NCBI GenBank assembly: GCA_034437075.1 | Contig: DAOTVD010000165.1 | Coordinates: 1-8,245, forward strand | DNA: 8,245 bases | Direction: 5' to 3' | Origin: DAOTVD01 sp034437075 | Lineage (GTDB): Bacteria; Chloroflexota; Anaerolineae; Aggregatilineales; J027 | In this document: positions 1 through 6,590 of the stretch, in pieces | How positions within the stretch are numbered: the first letter of the stretch is position 1 | Layout of the letters: the number at the start of each line of letters is the position of its first letter | Position numbers and translations under genes: made by a program | The notes under the pieces: generated by a model | What the model saw: only the letters and a program-made list of their open reading frames with translations | Database searches by the model: none | What the model was told of the DNA's origin: nothing

Positions 1-2093
1 TGGGGATGTTGCTCGGCGCGGCATATTGGTTGCCCGCTGCATTGGCAGTGCGCCATATCCATATTGATACGGCAGCCGTGGGGGCTTATGCCATCGAGGC
101 GAATTATCTAACCCTGGGCGATTTGCTCGCGCCAGTGCCGCACATCGACCGGGGCGCGATGAACGCAACTATTCCGTTGACCGCTGGCCCCTTGCACGCG
201 CTGATCGTCGTTCTGGGCGGGATTGTCGCCAGGCTGCCGGGCCTGGATCGTTGGGCGCGGGGGCATCTGCTGGCGGGTTTGGGCGTTTTCCTGGCGTGTT
301 TGTTTCTGATGACCGAAACGAGCGCGCCCTTCTGGAACAACGTTCCGCTGGCGGATTTGCTGGTTTATCCCTGGCGCTTGCTGGGCCTGGCGGCGTTGTG
401 CGTGATACCCGCTGCCGCTTTGCTGCCACAAATCGCCGCGCCGCGCTATCGTCAGATCGTCGCGATTGGCGGGATTGCCTGGGTGGCCGCCGCCATGTTG
501 CCCGCCGCCTATCCGCTGACCGACACGCACCAACCTACGGGCGAACGCCCCCACCCCGCTCAGACGATTGACTACGAACTCGCGACGGGCGCGCTGGGGG
601 CTGTCGCCCAGAATGAATATTTGCCGCGCTGGACGAGCCTGAGCGAGCGGCCCGCCGTAACGACCTCATTGGAGACTTACGAACGTTATGCGCGCGGCGA
701 ATGGTATTTCACGACCCACGCGCCCAGCCTGCCCGCTGATGTCACCATCCGCCAGACGGATGACCCTATGCACACCACTGGCCAGCGTTTCGACATCGAA
801 ACCCCCCGCGCGGTGACGCTGCAATGGCGCCAGATGTACTACCCCGGTTGGCGCGCGGAAATCGACGGCGCGCCGCTGGAACTCATGCCGCAGGGGCCGC
901 AGGGCTTGCTGAGTGCGCGCTTGCCTGCGGGGTCGCATGCTGTTCGCGTGTGGTATGCGGGCACGGGTACTCAACGCCTGGGGAATGTGCTTTCGCTGGC
1001 GGGGTTGGCGCTGTGCGTGGGGCTGCTCGGTTGGGGTTGGCGGCGCGCTTTACCGCCCTCGCCGCTCCCCCCGAATTCGAGGGGAGAACCCCCGCGCGCA
1101 CATAATCGCCCCGCCCTGAATTCGGGGAGGGGTTGGGGTGGTGTGCGTTGGGGCCATGCCCAGCGCTTCGCGCTGGGGGTTACCGTGCTGGCGCTACTAT
1201 GGACGGGCTTCAACGCGGGCTATCTCATGCCGCAGACGGATTGGTTCCGGCCCCAACGCGCGCCGGATGATCCGCTGGGCATGGCAACCCGCACGGATAT
1301 GCGTTTTGCCTCGCCGGGTGGGGATGCGCTGGAATTGGTCGGCTATACGCTACAGAATGCGCAGGCCCGCCCTGGGAAATCCTTGGCTATGACGCTCTAT
1401 TGGCGCGCGCTCGGCCCCCTCAGCGGCATCCCCAGCGCGGATTTCACCTTGGCAACCCGCGACTATACAACCATTTACGGCGGCCAGGGTGGCGTGCCGC
1501 TCGCGAATATTCCGTTCGCAGTGTGGGACCCCGCGCGCTATGCCGTGCAGCAGATTAATATTCCGCTGGTGGACGACCTGCCGCCCTATCCCGGCGTCTT
1601 GCGCGTGCGGCTCTGGGGTGCGGAGGGCACCTGGCGCACGTCCGATGGCAATCCTGAGCCTATCCTGTTGACCGTGCCCAGCGCGGGTGCAGGCCAGGCC
1701 ACGATTCCGCGGGAGGCCGAAGGGTTGGATGCGCGCTTTGGGGAAAGCATCACCTTAGCGGCCCTGGCGCTAGAGCCAACAGCGTCGGGTGCCCGGTTTC
1801 AACTGTTCTGGGATGTGCGGCGCGCGCCCGGCGCGGATTATACGCTGTTCGTGCATTTCTTGGATGCGAATGACGCTTATATCGGCGGTGCGGATAGGCC
1901 GCCCTTGGGCATCAATTACCCCACAAGGGAATGGCGCGCGGGGGAGCGCCTGGTTTCAGACCTGCATTTGGCGCTGCCTGACGGCGCGCGGACAATCGCG
2001 CTGGGCTTATACGATGCACAAACCGGGGCACGCTTGCCGCTTGAGGCCGATGCCCCCCATACGGATAATGCGTTGCGTTTGACCATCCCCTAA
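1..2093 (+). CDS. Large polytopic membrane protein, PTPS-related/YfhO-like, 5' end outside window
   Basis: The frame is open from base 3, so the ATG at base 6 is probably internal and the N-terminus is missing. From that ATG 695 residues are visible. Hydrophobic segments lie near residues 1-15, 63-77, 88-104, 122-145, 150-167, 326-344 and 388-406. Between the last two groups is an exposed region (about 170-320) containing YYPGWRAEIDG, a pattern typical of the C-terminal domain of YfhO-like and PTPS-related membrane proteins. After the last helix come two beta-sandwich-like modules, about 430-560 (core MTLYWRAL) and 575-695 (core TLFVHFLDAND, then REWRAGERLVSDLHLALP). Proteins of this design are usually placed in cell-surface glycan or glycosyltransfer contexts, but no catalytic motif is visible here, so the substrate is unknown. 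Residues about 350-380 are encoded by a palindromic repeat. The family call is from recall of sequence style; the membrane topology is clear. Confidence 0.75.
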   Translation, partial: GMLLGAAYWLPAALAVRHIHIDTAAVGAYAIEANYLTLGDLLAPVPHIDRGAMNATIPLTAGPLHALIVVLGGIVARLPGLDRWARGHLLAGLGVFLACLFLMTETSAPFWNNVPLADLLVYPWRLLGLAALCVIPAAALLPQIAAPRYRQIVAIGGIAWVAAAMLPAAYPLTDTHQPTGERPHPAQTIDYELATGALGAVAQNEYLPRWTSLSERPAVTTSLETYERYARGEWYFTTHAPSLPADVTIRQTDDPMHTTGQRFDIETPRAVTLQWRQMYYPGWRAEIDGAPLELMPQGPQGLLSARLPAGSHAVRVWYAGTGTQRLGNVLSLAGLALCVGLLGWGWRRALPPSPLPPNSRGEPPRAHNRPALNSGRGWGGVRWGHAQRFALGVTVLALLWTGFNAGYLMPQTDWFRPQRAPDDPLGMATRTDMRFASPGGDALELVGYTLQNAQARPGKSLAMTLYWRALGPLSGIPSADFTLATRDYTTIYGGQGGVPLANIPFAVWDPARYAVQQINIPLVDDLPPYPGVLRVRLWGAEGTWRTSDGNPEPILLTVPSAGAGQATIPREAEGLDARFGESITLAALALEPTASGARFQLFWDVRRAPGADYTLFVHFLDANDAYIGGADRPPLGINYPTREWRAGERLVSDLHLALPDGARTIALGLYDAQTGARLPLEADAPHTDNALRLTIP
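1056..1141. repeat. Palindromic GAATTC-centred repeat inserted in frame in the membrane protein gene
   Basis: Two imperfect palindromes, each centred on GAATTC (1073-1078 and 1118-1123), lie 45 bp apart. The first, 1065-1086, pairs at 10 of 11 positions per arm. The second spans about 1111-1130. The outer parts, a C-rich left end and GGGGAGGGGTTGGGGTGG on the right, are also imperfect inverted copies of each other. The stretch is translated without a stop as a Pro/Asn/Ser/Arg/Gly-rich linker between two hydrophobic segments. It resembles small dispersed palindromic elements; whether it recurs elsewhere in this genome cannot be seen from one window. Boundaries are approximate. Confidence 0.7.
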
Positions 2094-2099
2094 AAGCGC

Positions 2100-2130
2100 T
2101 TGTTTTGTAACCCCAAAAATACGGTACAAT
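2100..2130 (+). promoter_or_regulatory. Candidate sigma70-type promoter for the GvpU-like gene
   Basis: A good -10 hexamer TACAAT (2125-2130, 5 of 6 to consensus) sits in an AT-rich pocket between two genes. The -35 is weaker: TTGTTT at 2100-2105 with a 19-bp spacer, or TTTTGT at 2103-2108 with 16 bp. The start codon lies 35 bp past the -10, leaving a short leader with a clear ribosome binding site. It starts 6 bp after the upstream stop codon, suggesting separate transcription of the downstream gene. Confidence 0.5.
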
Positions 2131-2165
2131 TACGGGCGCTATCAGCCAACAGGAGACCTCTCAAT

Positions 2166-2579
2166 ATGCCCAACACAAGCAACTGGCACGCCCCCGACGA
2201 ACTGCTCCAGGCCATGGTGGCCCTGGTCAACGAGGGCCGGATTAGTTTTCGCGTCAAAGTGATTATCGATGGCGCCATCTTCGTGGGGACGGTCATCAGC
2301 GGGCGGGATTATGTTAAGGCGCTGGAAGACATTTTCGCGGGTAGCGTCACCGACCTGGAACCCTCCGACGATAGCGCGTTAACGGCGCTCAAGAAAGTGA
2401 CGGATGCGCTGCAACCGCGCTTGCCCAACCATGACCATGTCGCCCATGCTGATGAGATGGCCTTTATTCATCTGAAGGACGTTGAAATTCTTTCGCCCTT
2501 GAAGCAGAGCTTCGCGGATGTCGTCTTCCCCTACTGGCGCTTGCGCCTGGTGGAAGTCGAAGGCTGGACGATTGCTTAA
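2166..2579 (+). CDS. GvpU-like small protein of unknown function
   Basis: 137 residues, soluble, with no signal peptide or membrane segment. The ATG at 2166 is chosen because AGGAGA (2151-2156) lies 9 bases before it; the frame stays open upstream but runs across the promoter. The order is a helical start (DELLQAMVALVNEG), a beta-rich stretch (ISFRVKVIIDGAIFVGTVIS), GRDYVKALEDIF, an acidic helical middle, then MAFIHLKDVEIL and a final strand-rich WRLRLVEVEGW. The pattern of a strand pair with GTxISGxxY followed by a FIHLKxxxI motif is what I recall for GvpU, a gas-vesicle accessory protein, and for GvpU-annotated homologues outside gas-vesicle clusters. No other gvp gene is in view, so a gas-vesicle role is not supported by context. 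Its stop overlaps that of the convergent hydrolase gene. The gene call is firm, the family call tentative. Confidence 0.8.
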   Translation: MPNTSNWHAPDELLQAMVALVNEGRISFRVKVIIDGAIFVGTVISGRDYVKALEDIFAGSVTDLEPSDDSALTALKKVTDALQPRLPNHDHVAHADEMAFIHLKDVEILSPLKQSFADVVFPYWRLRLVEVEGWTIA

Positions 2580-3439
2580 ACGAAATGGATTGGCTCGGGT
2601 TGAATGCTCGGACGCCCGTCAGCGTTGTGCACGAGCCGCCCGGCTGGGGTTTGTAGGTCATGCGGAAAGAACAAGAGCGCGCCGGTTTCCAGCGCCCAGG
2701 CATGCCAGGTGTGTTTGGTCGCCAGCGTGACCAGCGGCTCGACATCATAGGCGGTCATCCAGGCGAGCCGCTCGAAATGAACGGCCATGCTAGCCATGTC
2801 GCACAGATACACCGCCGTCTGGCCGTCCGATTCTAGCACCACGCTCATATGACCCGGGGTATGGCCCGGCGTCGGGACGCCGCGTATGCCGGGTAGGATG
2901 GTCGTTTCGCCGTCTAGCAGTTCGAGTTTGCCCGCCGCGTAGAGCGGCTCGTAATTCACCGGGAAATAGGTGGCGGCAGTGCGTTCATTGGGCTGGGTGG
3001 CGTCTTCGTATTCTCGGCGCTGGACGACATAGCGCGCACGCGGGAAACTGGGCACGACCTCGCCCGCCTCGGTGATGCGCGTATTCCCCAGGCAATGGTC
3101 GGCGTGCAGGTGGGTGTCAATGACGATGTCGATGTCTTCCGCCCCCAGGCCCAAGCGCCCCAGTGCATCAAAGAGCGAGCCGCGCGGGCGGCTAAATTGC
3201 CAGAAGCGTTGTTGGCGTGCATCCAACTTGTTTTCGCCAAAGCCCGTATCAATCAAAATAGTGTGTTGCCCGGTGCGCACGAGCAAACTAAACACTGCCA
3301 TCGGAATGAGATGCTGGTCATCGGGTTTGATGCTGCGCGACCACAGCTTGCGCGGCACCAAGCCGAACATGCCGCCGGGGTCGATCATCGCGGTGCCATC
3401 GTGGATCAAATACAGTTGCAAGGTACCTAGTTGAATCAT
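2576..3439 (-). CDS. MBL-fold metallo-hydrolase
   Basis: 287 residues, cytoplasmic, full length for a single-domain metallo-beta-lactamase-fold hydrolase. The two-metal site is complete: HLHADH (H110, H112, D114, H115), H193 in PTPGHTPGHMS, D214 in YLCDMAS and H260 in FFPHD. The strand ILIDTGFG (61-68) ahead of the metal motif is also typical. This arrangement is shared by AHL lactonase-like and many other hydrolases of the fold, so the substrate cannot be named. The start is fixed by an in-frame TAG (3445-3443) just upstream. No convincing Shine-Dalgarno sequence precedes the ATG, and a terminator for the preceding gene ends only about 15 bases upstream, so expression must come from read-through or from a promoter overlapping that terminator. 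It converges on the GvpU-like gene with overlapping stop codons. Confidence 0.88.
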   Translation of the reverse strand: MIQLGTLQLYLIHDGTAMIDPGGMFGLVPRKLWSRSIKPDDQHLIPMAVFSLLVRTGQHTILIDTGFGENKLDARQQRFWQFSRPRGSLFDALGRLGLGAEDIDIVIDTHLHADHCLGNTRITEAGEVVPSFPRARYVVQRREYEDATQPNERTAATYFPVNYEPLYAAGKLELLDGETTILPGIRGVPTPGHTPGHMSVVLESDGQTAVYLCDMASMAVHFERLAWMTAYDVEPLVTLATKHTWHAWALETGALLFFPHDLQTPAGRLVHNADGRPSIQPEPIHFV

Positions 3440-3454
3440 CGTCTAGTCCGCATC

Positions 3455-3489
3455 AAAAAAAACGGGCGCTGCAACCTGTGCAGCACCCG
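3455..3489 (-). terminator. Intrinsic terminator of the regulator-kinase-PDZ unit
   Basis: Read on the minus strand, an 11-bp stem (arms 3489-3479 and 3473-3463, one G-U pair) encloses the 5-base loop CAGGT and is followed at once by eight T residues (3462-3455). It begins about 40 bp past the PDZ gene stop codon. The GC-rich stem and uninterrupted U tract make this a textbook Rho-independent terminator. Confidence 0.85.
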
Positions 3490-3516
3490 AATCTTAGCGC
3501 GTTTAACGCCCGTTTT
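3459..3516 (-). promoter_or_regulatory. Rival inverted repeat overlapping the terminator
   Basis: A perfect 10-bp inverted repeat (CGCCCGTTTT at 3507-3516, its complement at 3459-3468) encloses the terminator. Its distal arm shares bases 3463-3468 with the terminator stem and also uses half the U tract. The two pairings cannot both form fully, so the RNA between the PDZ and hydrolase genes has two alternative folds. Whether this is regulatory or just a by-product of a repetitive terminator is open. Confidence 0.45.
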
Positions 3517-3519
3517 CAA
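3491..3519 (-). promoter_or_regulatory. Candidate promoter for the MBL-fold hydrolase gene
   Basis: On the minus strand TTGAAA (3519-3514, 5 of 6 to the -35 consensus) is separated by exactly 17 bp from TAAGAT (3496-3491, 4 of 6 to the -10). Predicted initiation is near 3484, inside the left arm of the terminator, giving a leader of about 45 bases to the hydrolase ATG at 3439. It is the only promoter-like sequence I see in the gap between the two genes. Confidence 0.4.
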
Positions 3520-3531
3520 AAAATCCGCGAT

Positions 3532-4977
3532 TTAGAGGTCTTGGCCGCGCGGGACGTTGTCCAGCGGATCGTTCTCCATATCGGGCGTCATATTGCCATC
3601 CGGCGCGTTGACCGTCACTTCGCAGGTGATCTGCTCGAAGGTGTTCAGTTCGCGCAGGTCGTCTGGCAGCATCAGCAGATTATCTTGCGTGCTATCTAGG
3701 CGGAAGATTTCCTCACCTGTTTCATCTCGGCAGATGATGACGACCGAGACATCTGCCAGATCACCTTGTTGAAAGTCGAAGCCTTCGAAGTTGAAGCCGT
3801 CGAAGTCGCGGAAGTTAAATTCTTCAAAGTCGAAGTTTTCCAGCCCTTCGAGCCCTTCCAGGCCATCAAAGAAGAATTCGAGCACGCCTTCATCAAAGCG
3901 AAAGTCGAAGCCTTGCCCATGCCCTGGGCCACGGCCTTCACCGCGACCTTCGCCCCGGCCTTCGCCATTGAACAGACCCATCCCGCCGCCTTGGCGCCGG
4001 CTCAGCGTGACCGTAACCGTGTCTTGTTCGCCTTCCAGCAAGACATCCAGCGTGATCTCGTCACCGGGGCCATAATTGCTAATGAGGCTAGCCAGGTCAT
4101 TGTCAGCGTTTACGGCTTGGCCATCCACGGCCAGGATGATTTCGCCAGGCATCAGGCGGGCTTCATCGGCGGGGGAGTCTTCCACGACTTCCACGATCAG
4201 CGCACCGGCTTCAATGTCCAGGCCCAGGTTCCGCGCGAAGTCGGCATCAATCATGCGGAATTCCACGCCCAAGAAGGCTTGTCTGCCGCGTGGGCCGTCA
4301 CCGCGCGGGCCATCGCCCTGCATCCGTCCGGGGGTGTCCACATTCACGGTTTGTTCTTCGTCATCACGCACGATGGTCACATCAATGGTATCGTCCGCGC
4401 GGGCCACTTCTTCCACGATCTCGCGCGGGGTCAAGCCAGCCACGGATTCACCGTTGATTTCGGTGATGATGTCGCCTTCTTGGAAGGGATTATCGGGCCG
4501 GGGGAGCAAATTGGTCACTTCTAGCCCCGCGTCCGTCTCGGTGACGACCACCCCCAGGATGGGCAAAACGGCGTTGGTGCCGTCAGCGACGCCAGTGCTA
4601 AGTGGTGCGCTGGGGCCATTTTCGGGGAAGGTGCCCAGGGTCAGGGAGAAATCTTGTTCGGTGCCATCGCGCAACACCACAAGCGTGACCTCGTCGCCGG
4701 GGTCATCGTCGTTGACTTCTTCGATGAGGTCATCGGGGCTGTTAATCGGCTCGTCATCAAAGCGGATAATCACATCGCCAACTTGCAGGCCCGCCCCTTC
4801 GGCGGGGGAGTCCGCCGAGACGGACGCCACACGCGCGCCCTCGCCCACTTCTGGGGCGGTGATACCAATCCCCAACCAAGGGCGCCCGTCGTCGTCATCT
4901 TGGGCCGCGCCGATGCCGACTGCCGTCAGGGTAAGGATGGCGGTCAATAGCAAGCTTACAAAACGAAATCGGTGCAT
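3532..4977 (-). CDS. Exported triple-PDZ protein without protease domain
   Basis: 481 residues. The ATG at 4977 is chosen over one 11 codons upstream because AGGAGG (4987-4982) lies 4 bases before it and a good signal peptide follows: MHRFRF, a hydrophobic core 7-23, and likely cleavage near GAAQ (23-26). Three PDZ domains follow at about 33-117, 138-216 and 233-326, each opening with a carboxylate-binding-loop-like motif (WLGI, ILGV, FLGV). The first and third share DSPA. There is no trypsin-like domain and no His-Asp-Ser triad, unlike HtrA/DegP. After the third PDZ come a Gly/Arg/Glu run (338-350), a Phe/Asp/Gly-rich tract (357-402) and a final domain with only two cysteines, C416 and C452, possibly a disulfide. 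The protein is strongly acidic. Downstream position after a response regulator and a sensor kinase suggests a role at the cell surface, such as binding exposed C-termini of unfolded proteins or tuning the sensor; that is inference. Confidence 0.85.
   Translation of the reverse strand: MHRFRFVSLLLTAILTLTAVGIGAAQDDDDGRPWLGIGITAPEVGEGARVASVSADSPAEGAGLQVGDVIIRFDDEPINSPDDLIEEVNDDDPGDEVTLVVLRDGTEQDFSLTLGTFPENGPSAPLSTGVADGTNAVLPILGVVVTETDAGLEVTNLLPRPDNPFQEGDIITEINGESVAGLTPREIVEEVARADDTIDVTIVRDDEEQTVNVDTPGRMQGDGPRGDGPRGRQAFLGVEFRMIDADFARNLGLDIEAGALIVEVVEDSPADEARLMPGEIILAVDGQAVNADNDLASLISNYGPGDEITLDVLLEGEQDTVTVTLSRRQGGGMGLFNGEGRGEGRGEGRGPGHGQGFDFRFDEGVLEFFFDGLEGLEGLENFDFEEFNFRDFDGFNFEGFDFQQGDLADVSVVIICRDETGEEIFRLDSTQDNLLMLPDDLRELNTFEQITCEVTVNAPDGNMTPDMENDPLDNVPRGQDL
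3772..3909 (-). repeat. Phe/Asp/Gly-rich low-complexity tract in the PDZ protein
   Basis: Codons for residues 357-402 read as alternating aromatic and acidic or Gly units, for example GLEGLEGLE followed by FDFEEF, NFRDFDGF and NFEGFDF. At DNA level the plus strand shows repeated TCGAAG units, so slippage could have helped build it. It is not part of any PDZ fold. Confidence 0.7.
3928..3966 (-). repeat. GEGR tandem repeat in the PDZ protein
   Basis: Codons for residues 338-350 spell three and a quarter copies of GEGR (GEGRGEGRGEGRG), a short 12-bp-period tandem repeat forming a flexible hinge between the third PDZ domain and the Phe/Asp/Gly-rich tract. Such a tract may vary in copy number between strains. 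Confidence 0.65.
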
Positions 4978-5009
4978 AGGTCCTCCTGAAGAAAAAATGA
5001 TTGTCGTCA

Positions 5010-5048
5010 TGTGTAATCTTCGGTGGGGCGTGTTTCAATTTCGTTTCA
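5010..5048 (-). promoter_or_regulatory. Candidate OmpR/PhoB-type operator and weak promoter ahead of the PDZ gene
   Basis: On the minus strand two TGAAAC hexamers (5048-5043 and 5037-5032) lie exactly 11 bp apart, the period of tandem half-sites used by OmpR/PhoB-family regulators. The second overlaps TTGAAA (5038-5033), a good -35, with a weak -10 TACACA (5015-5010) after 17 bp. The gap between the kinase and PDZ genes is 92 bp, long for strict co-translation, so an internal promoter is plausible. The remaining bases before the ribosome binding site (5009-4988) show nothing else. Confidence 0.35.
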
Positions 5049-5069
5049 GTTGTCTTAGGCCCGCGTGGG

Positions 5070-6554
5070 TCATCCGCTGGGGTTGGATGTCGATTGCGGC
5101 GGTTTCTGCAAGACGAAGCGCATGCGCGTTTCGGCCTCTGGCGGGATGGTCGGCAAGCGTGGCGCGTGTTCGTCCGTGGGCAAACGTACGATAAACGTCG
5201 TCCCTTGGTCAACCACGCTTTCTACGGCAATATTGCCACCGTGCACTTCTGCGATCCATTGCGCGATGGATAAACCGAGCCCGGTGCCGCCTGCCGCGCG
5301 CGAACGGGCCTTGTCTACCCGGTAGAAGCGGTCGAAGATATGCTTGAGGTCTTCTTCTGGGATGCCCACGCCCGTATCTGCCACTTTGGTGACCACATGA
5401 TCGCCCTTGTCGATGAGCGACAGGGTGATCGACCCCCCTTCGGGCGTGTATTTGATGGCGTTGGTCACCAGGTTCAAATACAGTTGTTTCAGGCGGTCGG
5501 GGTTGGCTTGCACTTGCACTTGGTCGAACTGACCGAGCTTGACGATATGGCGGTTATGGCTGATGACCACGGCCTCGTTATAGATTTCTAGCAGCAGGCG
5601 ATCCAGGTCGATTTGTTCCGTTTCAATCGGAATATCGCCGGAGTCCGCGCGGGCCAACAGCAGCAGATCGTCCACCAGGCGCACCATGCGCTTGACTTCG
5701 CTTTCGAGCGTTTCCATCGATTTCGGATCGCTACCGTACATCCGCATGAGGTCCACATTGCCCTGGATGGTGGTCAGGGGGGTGCGCAACTCGTGCGAGA
5801 CATCCCCCACGAAGCGCCGCTGGGCCCAGAAAAGCTGCTCTAAGCGCGAAAGCGTCTCGTTAAAGGCGTTGACCATCCGCCCAAGTTCGTCGTGGGTGGG
5901 GCCGGGGTAGGGGATGCGGCGGGCCAGATCATCGGCGGCGGTGATGCTCTGCGCGGCGGTGACGATACTATTGACCGGGCGCAGGGTGCGCCGGGCCAGC
6001 CAATCCCCCAGTAATAAGGAGATCAATAGCGCGATAATCCCCCCGCCGAGCATAATCGTCAGCAGGCGGTCGGTGGCGGCTTCGATAGTGCTCAGCGAGG
6101 CCGCCGCTTGCACATTCCCCACGATCTGATCTTCGACCATAATCGGCTTGGTGATGACCCGCAGATGGGTGTCATTGATGGTCACATCCGAGCGCCATTC
6201 TTCGTCCGACCCAATCGCGCTGGGGTCGAGCGATTCATTAAACGTGCCCAGGTTTTCTGAGGCGCTAAATAGTTGTTCTTCGCGGTAGACTTCCCAGATT
6301 TGTACGTATACGCCGGGTGTGCGGAAGGTATCCAGGCGCGGGACGTAGGCCGTCAGTTGGGGTTGGCCATCCGGGCCAGTGACCATCATCCCGCCAGTAT
6401 CATCTAGCACATCATCCAGCACACGATCTAGCGTGGAATCCACCTGGCTGAGCATCGTCCAACGCAGCAAACCAAAGACGGCCACGCCGAACAATGCCAG
6501 GATGATCATCAATAGGCCGGAGTAGTAAACGAGTAGGCGTACACGTATGGTCAT
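5070..6554 (-). CDS. Transmembrane sensor histidine kinase (HAMP, HisKA, HATPase_c)
   Basis: 494 residues, a typical full-length HPK1-type kinase. Membrane segment 1 (about 8-31) and segment 2 (about 164-186) flank an extracytoplasmic sensor of about 130 residues that contains YVQIWEVYREEQLFSASENLG-like sequence, reminiscent of the 2CSK_N sensor family. A HAMP linker (187-239) leads to the dimerisation domain with phospho-accepting H254 in VSHELRTPL. The ATPase domain has the N box (N361, N365), G1 DTGVGIP (393-399), F box FDRFYR (407-412) and G2 GGTGLGLS (422-429), so all catalytic motifs are intact. A Pro-rich tail of about 30 residues extends beyond the ATPase domain. It autophosphorylates and should pass phosphate to the regulator encoded 36 bp upstream; the two genes are surely co-transcribed. 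The signal sensed is unknown. A GGAAAG ribosome binding site lies 11 bases before the ATG. Confidence 0.95.
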   Translation of the reverse strand: MTIRVRLLVYYSGLLMIILALFGVAVFGLLRWTMLSQVDSTLDRVLDDVLDDTGGMMVTGPDGQPQLTAYVPRLDTFRTPGVYVQIWEVYREEQLFSASENLGTFNESLDPSAIGSDEEWRSDVTINDTHLRVITKPIMVEDQIVGNVQAAASLSTIEAATDRLLTIMLGGGIIALLISLLLGDWLARRTLRPVNSIVTAAQSITAADDLARRIPYPGPTHDELGRMVNAFNETLSRLEQLFWAQRRFVGDVSHELRTPLTTIQGNVDLMRMYGSDPKSMETLESEVKRMVRLVDDLLLLARADSGDIPIETEQIDLDRLLLEIYNEAVVISHNRHIVKLGQFDQVQVQANPDRLKQLYLNLVTNAIKYTPEGGSITLSLIDKGDHVVTKVADTGVGIPEEDLKHIFDRFYRVDKARSRAAGGTGLGLSIAQWIAEVHGGNIAVESVVDQGTTFIVRLPTDEHAPRLPTIPPEAETRMRFVLQKPPQSTSNPSG

Positions 6555-6565
6555 AACGGGTGGGT

Positions 6566-6585
6566 CTTTCCTGCCGTGGCGGCAG
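6566..6585 (-). promoter_or_regulatory. Hairpin abutting the kinase ribosome binding site
   Basis: In the 36-bp gap between regulator and kinase genes the minus strand has a perfect 6-bp stem with a 3-base loop (CTGCCG, CCA, CGGCAG; 6585-6571). Its last base is the first base of the GGAAAG ribosome binding site (6571-6566). It has no U tract, so it is not a terminator. It could lower kinase translation relative to the regulator, a ratio usually kept well below one, but this is inferred from position only. Confidence 0.4.
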
Positions 6586-6590
6586 TCGCT

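Noticed and set aside
3766..4524. A 252-codon plus-strand open frame opposite the PDZ gene
   Set aside because: Its repetitive Phe/Val/Glu and His-rich product simply reflects the complement of the acidic, repetitive PDZ gene; no start signals or recognisable domain.
4978..5010. An upstream ATG for the PDZ protein at 5010
   Set aside because: It adds 11 residues ahead of a clean signal peptide and spans the strong AGGAGG site that serves the ATG at 4977.
4076..5194. A 372-codon open frame on the plus strand, opposite the PDZ and kinase genes
   Set aside because: Its product is Ser/Pro/Arg-rich low-complexity sequence, has no ribosome binding site, and mirrors the codon bias of the well-supported minus-strand genes.
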